From Streptomyces sp. NBC_01142 (GTDB taxonomy: Bacteria; Actinomycetota; Actinomycetes; Streptomycetales; Streptomycetaceae): DNA of 64,000 nt. Of this stretch, positions 31,688 through 40,494 are shown piece by piece. The DNA is taken from positions 682,001 to 746,000 of the forward strand of contig NZ_JAPEOR010000001.1 of assembly GCF_026341125.1 (NCBI RefSeq), in the 5' to 3' direction. The notes under the pieces were generated by a model. It was not told the origin of the DNA, ran no database searches, and saw only the letters and a program-made list of their open reading frames with translations. The first letter of the stretch is position 1. Every line of letters begins with the position of its first letter. Position numbers and translations under genes: made by a program.

Positions 31688-32541
31688 CCTCCACAACGGA
31701 CGCCGTCAAGATCGCGGCCCCCAGGCCCCGCGGCGGCATCGTGCAGTCGTTCAACGACTCGCTCGTCGTCGCCAAGCGCAATCTGATCCGGATGCTGCGC
31801 ATCCCGGAGATGATCATCTTCGGGCTGATCCAGCCCATCATGTTCGTGGTGCTGTTCAGCTATGTCTTCGGCGGCTCGATCTCCGTCAACGGCGACATCT
31901 CACCGGCCGCGTACCGCGAATTCCTGATGGCGGGGATCTTCGCGCAGACCGTCACGTTCGCCACGGCGGGCGCGGGCGCCGGTATCGCCGACGATATGCA
32001 CAAGGGCCTCATCGACCGGTTCCGGTCGCTGCCCATGGCGCGCGGAGCGGTCCTCACCGGCCGTACGCTCGCCGACCTCGTGCAGACCGCGCTCACCCTG
32101 GTGGTGCTCGCGATCGTCGCCCTGATCGTCGGCTGGCGCACCCACGAGGACATCGCCAGCGTGCTGGCGGGCTTCGCCCTGCTGCTCCTGCTCGGGTACG
32201 CGTTCTCCTGGATCGGCGCGCTGATCGGCCTCTCGGTCCGTACGCCCGAGGCGGCCACATCGGGCGGGCTGATCTGGCTCTTCCCGCTCACGTTCATCTC
32301 GAACGCCTTCGTGCCGTCGGACAACATGCCCACGTTCCTGCGGACCATCGCCGAGTGGAATCCCTTCAGCGCGACGGTGCAGGCCGCCCGTGAGCTGTTC
32401 GGCAATCTGCCGCCGGACTACAAGGCGCCCGATGCCTGGCCCATGCAGCATCCCGTCTGGGCCTCGATCATCTGGTCCGTCCTGATCATCGTGGCCTTCC
32501 GGACGCTGGCGGTGCGCAAGTACCGCTCGGCGACGGCCTGA
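31684..32541 (+). CDS. ABC-2 type exporter permease (DrrB type)
   Basis: A 285-aa integral membrane protein with six helices and the ABC-2 signature around ATSGGLIWLFPLTFISNAFV, then PSDNMPTFLRTIAEWNPFSA. The coupling region IADDMHKGLIDRFRSLPMAR precedes helix 3. The GTG start overlaps the ATPase stop by four bases (GTGA), so the subunits are coupled. A 15-bp terminator follows. Confidence 0.93.
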   Translation: MTSTTDAVKIAAPRPRGGIVQSFNDSLVVAKRNLIRMLRIPEMIIFGLIQPIMFVVLFSYVFGGSISVNGDISPAAYREFLMAGIFAQTVTFATAGAGAGIADDMHKGLIDRFRSLPMARGAVLTGRTLADLVQTALTLVVLAIVALIVGWRTHEDIASVLAGFALLLLLGYAFSWIGALIGLSVRTPEAATSGGLIWLFPLTFISNAFVPSDNMPTFLRTIAEWNPFSATVQAARELFGNLPPDYKAPDAWPMQHPVWASIIWSVLIIVAFRTLAVRKYRSATA

Positions 32542-32582
32542 GGCCGGGGGCTCACGCCCGGATACGCACCTGGGGCACGGCA

Positions 32583-32618
32583 GAGGGGCCGGACCGCGTT
32601 CATGCGGTCCGGCCCCTC
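32583..32618. terminator. Bidirectional hairpin terminator
   Basis: A perfect 15-bp stem (32583-32597 with 32604-32618) and a 6-nt loop, between the exporter permease (+) and greA (-). It can serve both. Confidence 0.9.
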
Positions 32619-32654
32619 CGGCGTTGTCCGGTGCCGCCCGGTGTTCCCTGCGCC

Positions 32655-33155
32655 TCAGCCCTTGTACGGCTTGGCCGCAAGGATCTTCACCGAAGCCTTC
32701 TTGCCGTTCGGCAGCTCGTACTCCGCGTTCTCGCCGACCTTCTTGCCGTTCACGCCGGACCCGAGCGGGGACTGCGGTGAGTACGTCTCGATGTCGGCGC
32801 TCGCGTACTCCCGCGAGGCGAGCAGGAACGTCGCGGTGTCGTCCTCGTCGCCGTCGAAGGCGATCGTCACGACCGTGCCGGGCGCGACCACGCCGTCCGC
32901 GACGGCAGGCGCCTCGCCGACCTTGGCGTGCTCCAGGAGCTGGGTCAGCTGGCGAACCCGGAGCTCCTGCTTGCCCTGCTCCTCCTTGGCCGCGTGGTAC
33001 CCGCCGTTCTCGCGCAGGTCGCCTTCCTCACGCGCAGCGGCGATCTTGGTGGCGATCTCCGTGCGCGCAGGACCAGACAGGTACTCCAGCTCGGCCTTGA
33101 GCTGGTTGTACGCCTCCTGGGTGAGCCAGGTGACGTTTTCGCTGGTCTGGGTCAC
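32655..33155 (-). CDS. greA: Transcription elongation factor GreA
   Basis: GreA stimulates RNA polymerase to cleave backtracked transcripts. The 166-aa chain has the N-terminal coiled coil with the acidic tip (TEIATKIAAAREEGDLRENG, GYHAAKEEQGKQELRVRQL). It then has the FKBP-like domain (GTVVTIAFDGDED, YSPQSPLGSGVNGKKVGENA). GTG 33155 with GAGGAGC seven bases upstream is the start; an upstream in-frame extension has no support. Confidence 0.95.
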   Translation of the reverse strand: MTQTSENVTWLTQEAYNQLKAELEYLSGPARTEIATKIAAAREEGDLRENGGYHAAKEEQGKQELRVRQLTQLLEHAKVGEAPAVADGVVAPGTVVTIAFDGDEDDTATFLLASREYASADIETYSPQSPLGSGVNGKKVGENAEYELPNGKKASVKILAAKPYKG

Positions 33156-33327
33156 AGGTGCTCCTCGTAGGTACTGGGAATACAAAGCAACGCCCTACCC
33201 TGAAGGATGTGCCTCCCTGGGTGGGCGAAACCACGAGCCTAACAATTTCGTGGCGGAAGGGGGAGGACGAAAGCCATCAGAATTACATCGGCGCAGGTCA
33301 GCGCCGGGACCCGCCGTCAGCCCGCCG

Positions 33328-33732
33328 TCAGCTTGCGGTGCAGCCGACCAGTTCTGCGCTCGTCGCACGCGCGGTGGTGCGCACCTTCACCACCTGGTCG
33401 ATCCGCTGCTCGTCCCGCTGGTCTATACGGACGTCCAGGCGTCCCACCTCGGCGCCGTCCTTCGCACGGGAGCGCAGGGTGCAGGTGCCGGTGGCGTCGC
33501 TCTCCTTGCGCACCTCCAGGTGCACCTGGACCTCGGTGTCGGAGGCGACATCGAACTTGATGAGCTCAGCGCTGATCTTCTGGCCCGCGATGTAGTCGTA
33601 ACCGAACCAGCCGACCATGGCGAGCAGTGCGACGCCCATGCCCGCGCCCACGATCTTGAGCCTGCGGTCCGCACGCCGGTCCGCCGAGCGGCCGTAGCGG
33701 CCCTCCGGGAGCTCCTCGCGCACCGCGGTCAT
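33328..33732 (-). CDS. DUF4307 membrane-anchored protein
   Basis: A 134-aa protein: a basic N-terminal tail (EGRYGRSADRRADRRLKIVG), one helix (AGMGVALLAMVGWFGYDYIA), then an extracytoplasmic beta domain with two cysteines (GTCTLRS and VGCTAS), likely a disulfide. This equals DUF4307, found upstream of mca in actinobacteria. Function unknown. It is divergent from mca, sharing a 152-bp intergenic region. Confidence 0.88.
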   Translation of the reverse strand: MTAVREELPEGRYGRSADRRADRRLKIVGAGMGVALLAMVGWFGYDYIAGQKISAELIKFDVASDTEVQVHLEVRKESDATGTCTLRSRAKDGAEVGRLDVRIDQRDEQRIDQVVKVRTTARATSAELVGCTAS

Positions 33733-33884
33733 GATTGTTCCTCTCGAGCAGGGGCTGCCGGAATTTTCCGTCCCCCGATTCGGTCACTATAGAAGCCGCC
33801 CGCCCGCGACCCGACCGCCGCCCCATATCGACGTCCCTGCGGGACGGCACCGGTATTTCGCGACGAATCACTGAGGATCGAGAC

Positions 33885-34766
33885 TTGACTGAGCAGCTGC
33901 GACTGATGGCCGTTCACGCCCACCCCGACGACGAGTCGAGCAAGGGCGCGGCCACGATGGCCAAGTATGTGTCCGAGGGGGTGGACGTGCTGGTCGTGAC
34001 CTGCACGGGAGGCGAGCGCGGCTCCATCCTCAATCCGAAGCTCCAGGGTGATGCGTACATCGAGAAGAACATCCACGAAGTACGCAGAAAGGAGATGGAC
34101 GAGGCCCGCGAGATCCTCGGCGTCGGCCAGGAGTGGCTCGGCTTCGTCGACTCCGGCCTGCCGGAGGGCGACCCGCTGCCGCCGCTGCCCGAGGGCTGCT
34201 TCGCCCTGGAGGACGTGGAGCGCGCCGCCGGCCGCCTTGTGAAGTCCATCCGCACGTTCCGTCCGCAGGTCATCACGACCTACGACGAGAACGGCGGTTA
34301 CCCGCACCCCGACCACATCATGACCCACAAGATCTCGATGGTGGCCTTCGACGGAGCGGGCGACGCCGAGAAGTTCCCCGAGTCGGAGTTCGGACCGGTC
34401 TGGCAGCCGCAGAAGCTCTACTACAACCAGGGCTTCAACCGTCCCCGTACGGTCGCGCTGCACGAGGCGCTGATCGAGCGTGGCATGGAGTCCCCGTACG
34501 GCGAGTGGCTGGAGCGCTGGAAGGAGTTCCAGCGCGCCGAGCGGACGCTGACCACCTACGTTCCGTGCGCGGAGTTCTTCGAGATCCGGGACAAGGCGCT
34601 GATCGCGCACGCGACGCAGATCGACCCGGACGGCGGCTGGTTCCGCGTTCCCATGGACATCCAGAAGAAGGTCTGGCCGACCGAGGAGTACGAGCTCGCC
34701 AAGTCTCTGGTCGATACCTCCCTCCCCGAGGACGACCTCTTCGCGGGCATCGGCGACAATGCCTGA
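33885..34766 (+). CDS. mca: Mycothiol S-conjugate amidase
   Basis: Mca hydrolyses mycothiol conjugates of electrophiles, releasing mercapturic acids for export: the detoxification arm of mycothiol metabolism, cytoplasmic. The zinc site is visible as HAHPDDE near the N-terminus (His13, Asp16) and the distal His in GGYPHPDHIMTHK. The chain is 293 aa, the family length. The TTG start at 33885 gives MTEQLRLMAVHAHPDDE, matching known Mca N-termini, and GAGG lies 8-9 bases upstream. A small membrane protein follows one base after the stop. Confidence 0.93.
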   Translation: MTEQLRLMAVHAHPDDESSKGAATMAKYVSEGVDVLVVTCTGGERGSILNPKLQGDAYIEKNIHEVRRKEMDEAREILGVGQEWLGFVDSGLPEGDPLPPLPEGCFALEDVERAAGRLVKSIRTFRPQVITTYDENGGYPHPDHIMTHKISMVAFDGAGDAEKFPESEFGPVWQPQKLYYNQGFNRPRTVALHEALIERGMESPYGEWLERWKEFQRAERTLTTYVPCAEFFEIRDKALIAHATQIDPDGGWFRVPMDIQKKVWPTEEYELAKSLVDTSLPEDDLFAGIGDNA

Positions 34767-34767
34767 T

Positions 34768-35013
34768 ATGAGCGCAAGCGCAAACCTCGCACTGACGCAT
34801 CTCGTCCCTCTCGCCAAGGAGGTCGACGACAACAAGGTGACCCCCGGAGTCCTCGGCTTCCTCGTGTTCGCGGCGCTGGCCGTGGGCGTGTGGTTGCTGA
34901 TGAAGTCGATGAACCGCCACATGGGCAAGGTCGACTTCGAGGAAGCTCCCGACCCGAAGGCGGGCGCGACTGCGAAGGACCCCAAGCGCACGTCGGGCCC
35001 CGCCGCGGTGTGA
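34768..35013 (+). CDS. Small membrane protein in the mca operon
   Basis: An 81-aa protein with one helix (TPGVLGFLVFAALAVGVWLL), then a basic and Pro/Lys-rich cytoplasmic tail. It starts one base after the mca stop (ATG 34768; ATG 34759 overlapping mca is possible). The same pair occurs in Streptomyces; a role in anchoring or mycothiol-conjugate handling is only inferred from linkage. Confidence 0.8.
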   Translation: MSASANLALTHLVPLAKEVDDNKVTPGVLGFLVFAALAVGVWLLMKSMNRHMGKVDFEEAPDPKAGATAKDPKRTSGPAAV

Positions 35014-35037
35014 GGCCCTGCGAGGTGTGCCCTCGGG

Positions 35038-35140
35038 CGCCGGACGGGCTCGCATCGAGCCCGTCCGGCGTCTGAGGGCGAGACAAGCAGCCCGTCCGGC
35101 GTCTGAAGGCGAGACACAGCCGCCCGTCCGGCGCTCGAGG
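35038..35140. terminator. Hairpin terminator plus repeated arm copies
   Basis: CGCCGGACGGGCT (35038-35050) pairs with AGCCCGTCCGGCG (35058-35070), 13 bp. The right arm recurs at 35089 as part of a 31-nt direct repeat, and again in part at 35121 (CGCCCGTCCGGCG). Such families of GCCCGTCCGGCG repeats are common at Streptomyces gene ends. The hairpin closes the mca operon facing the convergent STAND gene. Confidence 0.8.
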
Positions 35141-35179
35141 ACCGGAGTCCGGGGCGGCAGCGGCGGGAGCCCCGGCCGG

Positions 35180-38100
35180 CTACGTCGCCGCACCCACCGG
35201 CACCCCCATCACCTCCCGCGCATGCCGGTTCGGCACCATCCCCAGCTGCCACGCCTGCCAGCCGTCCTCCAGGTGCACCCCCCGCTGCAGCATCACCGAG
35301 AGGGCCTCCGCACAGTCCTCCAGCTTGCCGTCGCGCGCGGAGTGCTTGGTCTCCACCAGCCGGGACAGTTCCTCCTGGGCCACCACCGTGCCGACCTCGA
35401 TGCCGCCCGGGGAGGCGAACGGCAGCAGTGTGCAGCGCAGGAAGCGCGCCCAGTCCGCGCCGCGCCGGTCGTCGTACGACGTGAACAGCGCCGCCGCCTC
35501 GTCGCACAGCGCCAGCGCCTGGGCCGCGCGGTTGTTGCCCGCGTCGATCAGCGCCAGCTCCAGACAGGTCCATGCCTCGCCGTGCGCCACGCCGATCCGG
35601 GCGAAGTCCGCGCGGGCGTCCACCAGGAGCTGGCGGGCGAATCCGGAGTTGCGGAGATTGCCGGTCTGGGCCGCGCGCTGGTCCCTCGTCACCCGGCCCG
35701 AGTGGTGCCGGGCGCAGGCCAGGCCGTACACGTCGCGCATCCGGGAGAACATCGTGCGCGCCCGTTCCAGCTCGCGTACCGCCTGGTCGCGGTCGCCGCG
35801 CTCCTCCAGCGCCTGGCCCAGGTAGTACAGCGTCCAGGCCTCACCGCGTGCGTCCTCCTGGTCGCGGTGGCGGGACAGGGCCTGCCGCAGCTGGTCCACG
35901 GCCTGCGCCGGGTCGCCGTCCACCAGCCGGGCCCGGGCCAGCTGGGTCAGCGCCCAGGCCTCGCCGCGCTCGTCATGGGTGCGGCCGTACAGGTCCAGGG
36001 CCTCGCGCAGCTCGGACTCGGCCCGTACGACATCGCCCATGCGCAGACACACCTGGCCCAGCTGGAAGTGCGTCCACGCCTCGCCGTGCAGTGACTCGCC
36101 CTCCCTGTGCAGGGTCAGTGCGGTGGCCAGCAGGGCCAGGGCCCGGTTGAGGTTGGCCCGGTCGCGTTCCACCGCGGCCAGCGCGTGCAGCGACCACGCC
36201 CGGTCCTCGGCCTGCTCCTGCGAGGACTGGAGCTCGATCGCCTCGTTCAGCTTCGCGGCCGCCTCGGTCAGATTGCCCTGGTGGTGCAGGGTGATCCCGA
36301 GCGAGCAGAGCGCCAGCGCGGTGCCCGCGTCGTGGTGCGCCTCGCGATACAGGCCGACGACGGAGGAGAGCGTGGTGTTGGCCTTGTCGAGCTCGCCGAG
36401 CTGGCGGGCCGCGATGCCGGTACGCCACCGTACGGAACGCTCCAGCAGCCCCTGGTCCACCGCCTGCGACAGCTCGCTGATCTCGCCCAGCCGGTACAGG
36501 TCCCCGCGCAGCAGACAGTAGTCGCACAGCGCGCCCAGCAGATTGAGTACGGCCTGCTGGTTCACGCCCTCCGCGTGCCGCAGTGCCGAGGTGATGAAGC
36601 TCGACTCGTCGTCCAGCCAGCGCAGCGCCGCGTCCAGGGAGGAGAAGCCGTGCGCCCCGAACTGGCCCGCGCGGGTGGAGAGTTTGCCGTCGACCATACG
36701 GATCACGGCGCCGGCCAGCTCCGCATAGTTCTCGATGAGGCGCTCCTGCGCGGCGGTACGGTCCGCGGCCTCCTCCTCGTCCAGCAGGCGGGCCCGCGCG
36801 AAGGACCGTACGACGTCGTGCAGCCGGTAGCGGCTGGCGCGTACATGGTCGATCAGACCGGCCTTGGCCAGGTCCGACAGCAGCCGCTGCGACTCCTGCT
36901 CGTCCGTGGCCAGCAGCGCGGCAGCGGCGGCCGCGCCCAGTGACGCGCGACCGGCCAGCGCGAGCCGGCGCAGCAGCCGCCGCCCCTCTTCGGACTGGTC
37001 GGTGTAGCGCAGCCACAGCGCCCGCTCGACCGGGTCCACCGGACCGTAGGCACCCAGGTCCGCGGCCAGCCGGTGTGTGGTGCGCGGGCCGAGCGACGAG
37101 CCCGCGATACGCAGCGCGAGCGGCAGCCCGCCGCACAACTCCCGTACCTCGTCGGCCGACTGGGCGTCGTACGGACCGGTCGCAGGCTCCTGGGCGGACG
37201 CGCGCAGCAGCTTCTCCGCGCCCGCGGCGTCCAGCGCCTCGACCGGCAGCTGGTGCACCCATGCCGGAATGTCCGCCGGCAGCTCGAGCCGGGTGCGCGA
37301 GGTGACCAGCACCAGACTGTCCGAGCGCTCCGGCACCAGCGTGCGCACCTGGTCCGGATCGCTCGCGTCGTCCAGCACCACCGTCACCGGCAGACCCGTC
37401 AGATGCTGGTGGTACAGCTCGCCCAGCCGCCTGACCTGCTGCTCGGCCGAGGACCGCTCCCGGAACAGCAACTGCTCGCGCGGCGCGCCCAGCCGGTTCA
37501 GCAGATGCAGCAGCGCGTCGCGCGTGGACAGCGGCTGACCGCCCTCACCGCGCAGATCGACGACGCAGGCACCCCTGAACTGGTCCTTGAGATCGTGCGC
37601 GGCCCGGATCGCGAGCGTGGTGCGCCCCGCGCCCGCCGCGCCGTACAGGACCACGACCGTCGGCCTGGTCTCGGTGGAGGCGCGGGCGGCGTGCACCCAC
37701 TGCGCGATCTGCGTCATCTCCTCCCGACGGCCCTCGAACGCGCCCGCCGGCTCCGGAAGATGACCGAAGGACTGCTCCAGCACGGACCTCCTGCGCGCCG
37801 CGGCGCTGCGGTCCGCGCCTCGCAGCTGCGGCGCCACGGCCGGTTTCTTTGCGGTACGGGTGGTCGAGGCCAGCATCCGCTGCTGGTCCAGGAAAGGGCG
37901 GATGCCCCGTACCTCCAGCGCCGTCAGCCACTGCAGCCGCAGCTGCTCCGCCCCACCCGGCTGGCCGAGCGCGCCGGCCCTGCGGTGGGCGGCCGGCCAG
38001 TGCGACGCGGTCACTTTGGCGACGGTGGTGGCCGCCCCGGCGCCGGCGACGAGCGCGCCGGCGGCGAACGCGGTGTCCAGCGCCGTACCGAGTGCGACGT

Positions 38101-38386
38101 CCGCGCCGAACGCGGCGGCCGCCGCAACAGCCGTCACCAGCAGGGGAGTCGAGATGTTCTGCCGGCTGAAGTGCGCGGACAGGGGCTGCTGCCCGGCCTC
38201 CGCTTCCGCCAGCGCGTGCTCGTACGCCGTGTACTCCTCGTCGGCATTCGCCGCCATCGTGTCCAGAGCGGCCCGCCCGCGTGCCAGCAGCACACCCGAG
38301 TCCGACCGCCCTCCCGAACGCCGTACCTCTTCCTCGACGGCGCGTACCAACAGCCGCTCGGCTTCCGCCCGGTGGCTGTCCCGCAT
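35180..38386 (-). CDS. Large STAND (NB-ARC-like) NTPase with TPR repeats
   Basis: A 1068-aa signalling protein. Residues 1-75 are helical. Residues about 81-123 are a hydrophobic Ala/Val-rich segment (PLLVTAVAAAAAFGADVALG...) that may be two membrane helices. The NB-ARC-like module spans about 215-520, with Walker A YGAAGAGRTTLA (249-257), Walker B VTVVLDD (334-340), a sensor LVTSRTRLELP and the GLPLALRIAGS helix. From about 600 to 1030 there are many TPR-type repeats (e.g. GIAARQLGELDKANTTLSSV, GEAWTHFQLGQVCLRMGDVV). This is the AfsR/NLR-like layout without an N-terminal DNA-binding or effector domain. It probably oligomerises upon ligand binding. Convergent with mca. Confidence 0.88.
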   Translation of the reverse strand: MRDSHRAEAERLLVRAVEEEVRRSGGRSDSGVLLARGRAALDTMAANADEEYTAYEHALAEAEAGQQPLSAHFSRQNISTPLLVTAVAAAAAFGADVALGTALDTAFAAGALVAGAGAATTVAKVTASHWPAAHRRAGALGQPGGAEQLRLQWLTALEVRGIRPFLDQQRMLASTTRTAKKPAVAPQLRGADRSAAARRRSVLEQSFGHLPEPAGAFEGRREEMTQIAQWVHAARASTETRPTVVVLYGAAGAGRTTLAIRAAHDLKDQFRGACVVDLRGEGGQPLSTRDALLHLLNRLGAPREQLLFRERSSAEQQVRRLGELYHQHLTGLPVTVVLDDASDPDQVRTLVPERSDSLVLVTSRTRLELPADIPAWVHQLPVEALDAAGAEKLLRASAQEPATGPYDAQSADEVRELCGGLPLALRIAGSSLGPRTTHRLAADLGAYGPVDPVERALWLRYTDQSEEGRRLLRRLALAGRASLGAAAAAALLATDEQESQRLLSDLAKAGLIDHVRASRYRLHDVVRSFARARLLDEEEAADRTAAQERLIENYAELAGAVIRMVDGKLSTRAGQFGAHGFSSLDAALRWLDDESSFITSALRHAEGVNQQAVLNLLGALCDYCLLRGDLYRLGEISELSQAVDQGLLERSVRWRTGIAARQLGELDKANTTLSSVVGLYREAHHDAGTALALCSLGITLHHQGNLTEAAAKLNEAIELQSSQEQAEDRAWSLHALAAVERDRANLNRALALLATALTLHREGESLHGEAWTHFQLGQVCLRMGDVVRAESELREALDLYGRTHDERGEAWALTQLARARLVDGDPAQAVDQLRQALSRHRDQEDARGEAWTLYYLGQALEERGDRDQAVRELERARTMFSRMRDVYGLACARHHSGRVTRDQRAAQTGNLRNSGFARQLLVDARADFARIGVAHGEAWTCLELALIDAGNNRAAQALALCDEAAALFTSYDDRRGADWARFLRCTLLPFASPGGIEVGTVVAQEELSRLVETKHSARDGKLEDCAEALSVMLQRGVHLEDGWQAWQLGMVPNRHAREVMGVPVGAAT

Positions 38387-38532
38387 GTGCGTCCCCCTCC
38401 GAGAGTTCCGGTTCCGTTCCCGCTTGCGCTCCGGTGCGTTCCGGTTTCCTACCGGCTTGCGTTCCGGTTCCGGTCCGGCGACAAGTGTCCTGCGTACGGC
38501 GCGTCAGCGCGAGAGAGTCTGACGATCAACCG

Positions 38533-40350
38533 CGTTCGGATGAGCGAACTGTGCCGCACTTCGGGAAAGTAGAGGTCCAAGGTCCATTGCTTCCATACCG
38601 TTTCCCTTGAGAGTAGAGGGAGTTGCGATGCGCGGTGATCACGTGACGCTGGTCGGATTGGGGCTCAGCCCCGACGAACTGAAAGCCATGGGGCTGGACG
38701 AACCCGCCACGGCGGAACCGTCGGGGTTGATGGACGCCTACCTACGGCGGAGCAACAAGAGAGAGGACCTTGCCACCCTCCGCGGACACCTCCGCGACTT
38801 GGTGCGCTGGGCCGAGACGGCCGGACTCCAGATTCGGCACGTCTGGTTTGATCAGCTCTCGGCGTCCAAGACCTATGTGCGGCGGCGAGAGTTCGAGAAG
38901 GCCACGCAAGCAATCATGAACGGTGAGTCCAGGACGCTCGGAGTGTGGAAGACGGACCGCTTCGACCGGCGCGGCATGGGAGCGGTCGGCCGAATGCTCG
39001 ATGAGTTCGACCGCCGACACTCGCGTCTCGTGTCCGTCTCTGAAGGATTGGACTCGGCCAAGGGCGGGCGCATGGTCTTCGCCATCCTGAGCGAACGCGC
39101 CAGGGAGGAATCGAAGGACATTGCGAAGCGAGTCCAGATCGGCCATGACTCCCACAAGGCGGAGGGCCGACGGGGAACGGGCAGGCCCCCGTTCGGGCTC
39201 TACAGCGCGCGGGGAAGCGGCAAGGTCGAGCACCACACGGAGGAGTACGAGACCGCCCGTCGGCTGGCGGATCTGTTGCTCGACAGGAAGAGCACGAAGG
39301 ACACCGCCCACAAGCTCAACGAGGAAGGCCATCGCACCCGGAGCGGGGCTACGTGGTCACCTACCGCAGTGAGCAAGCTTGCCCAGTCCCCGCTCTTCGC
39401 GGGAATGGTCCCTGTGCGGCAGCGCAAGGCGGACGAGCACGGCAACCCGATGGATTCCTGGGAGGGTTACGGAGAGCCCTTGCGTAATGAGAAGGGTGAG
39501 ATTGTCATGTGCGGGAAGGGGGTGGTGACTCCGGCTGAGTGGTTCAGGATCAAGGCACTCATCGCCGAACGGACCGATGAGCGTTGGGCCAGGGGAAAGC
39601 CGGAGGCGAAGTATCTGGGTACGGGCAGCTACCGCTGCGGACGGATGCGGGACAAGCAGGCTGAGGGGAAGCTTGACGCGTGTGGTGGCCCGATGAGCCA
39701 CCGTGGAGGGCGCTACCGATGCGAAGTCCGGCAAACGCGTGGCAAGTCCATCTGCGAGGGTGTTGTGACGCTGGCCGAGCGCATCGATTTCGCGGTCGGA
39801 CAAGCCTGGGTCAACCACATCACTGCTCTTGCGCCCGATGACCCGGTGATCATCGAGATCGCCCGCCGGTGGCTCGCCTTCGCGGACCCGGAGACAAGGG
39901 CCAAGAAGGAAGAGACCCAGAAGGCACTTGAAGCCGCACAGCAGCGTGTGAAGAAGCTCGAAGAAGACTTCTACGTCTACGGCAAGATGGACGAAGAGCG
40001 CTTTGAGGAACTGAGCGAACGGCTGTGTGCCGTGATCGACAGCACGACCGTGACCTTGGAAAATCTGGACGCGGAAGCGGACCTCGCCCCCCTCACGCAG
40101 ATTGAGAACCTGAGACAAGCGTGGGAGGAGGCAGACACGGCAGATAGGCGGATGCTCTTGAAGTGCGCCCTTGGGGAGAGAGGCATCACGGTCAAGCCAG
40201 CAGCCCGGCAGGGGGACCACACCCCGATTCTTGAGCGGCTTGAATTCGACTGGCTCTCACGCTGGGACGTGACACCTGCGGTGTGATGCGCAGAGGTGGC
40301 GGGTTTCGGCGACCAGAGTCCCGGCCAGAGGTGGAGTTCGCATCCGAACG
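38533..40350. repeat. Inverted repeat bracketing the serine recombinase gene
   Basis: CGTTCGGATGAGCGAACT at 38533-38550 and AGTTCGCATCCGAACG at 40335-40350 are reverse complements except for a two-base insertion. Each is itself a palindrome with GTTCG and CGAAC arms (spacers 6 and 4 nt). They lie 77 bp before and 48 bp after the recombinase gene. Confidence 0.6.
38628..40286 (+). CDS. Large serine recombinase (integrase)
   Basis: A 552-aa site-specific recombinase. The catalytic domain begins LMDAYLRRSNKRED, with the nucleophile in the YLRRS motif, and continues VWKTDRFDRRGMGAVGRMLD (conserved Arg/Asp). The recombinase domain (GRRGTGRPPFGLY, YETARRLADLLLDRKSTKDT, WSPTAVSKLAQSPLFAGMVP) follows. 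Then come a zinc ribbon (YRCGRM...CGG...YRCEVRQTRGKSIC) and a coiled coil (EETQKALEAAQQRVKKLEED). All parts of a functional large serine integrase are present. ATG 38628 has GAGGGAG five bases upstream. No phage genes flank it, so it is solitary. Flanking inverted repeats are listed. Confidence 0.9.
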   Translation: MRGDHVTLVGLGLSPDELKAMGLDEPATAEPSGLMDAYLRRSNKREDLATLRGHLRDLVRWAETAGLQIRHVWFDQLSASKTYVRRREFEKATQAIMNGESRTLGVWKTDRFDRRGMGAVGRMLDEFDRRHSRLVSVSEGLDSAKGGRMVFAILSERAREESKDIAKRVQIGHDSHKAEGRRGTGRPPFGLYSARGSGKVEHHTEEYETARRLADLLLDRKSTKDTAHKLNEEGHRTRSGATWSPTAVSKLAQSPLFAGMVPVRQRKADEHGNPMDSWEGYGEPLRNEKGEIVMCGKGVVTPAEWFRIKALIAERTDERWARGKPEAKYLGTGSYRCGRMRDKQAEGKLDACGGPMSHRGGRYRCEVRQTRGKSICEGVVTLAERIDFAVGQAWVNHITALAPDDPVIIEIARRWLAFADPETRAKKEETQKALEAAQQRVKKLEEDFYVYGKMDEERFEELSERLCAVIDSTTVTLENLDAEADLAPLTQIENLRQAWEEADTADRRMLLKCALGERGITVKPAARQGDHTPILERLEFDWLSRWDVTPAV

Positions 40351-40494
40351 AGCGTACGCGTGACAGCCGCCTGGGACGCTCCATGAACACCCGCTCCCTG
40401 CTCGATGCGCCTGCACTGAGCCGCACGCGCCCCGTTCGTATGCTCTGCCCGTGGCGCATGGGCGGGGTTTCGTCGCGTACGCAAGGATTGGGGC

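Noticed and set aside
38533..38550. LexA (SOS) box upstream of the recombinase
   Set aside because: The arms are GTTCG...CGAAC, the reverse orientation of the actinobacterial CGAAC...GTTCG LexA box.
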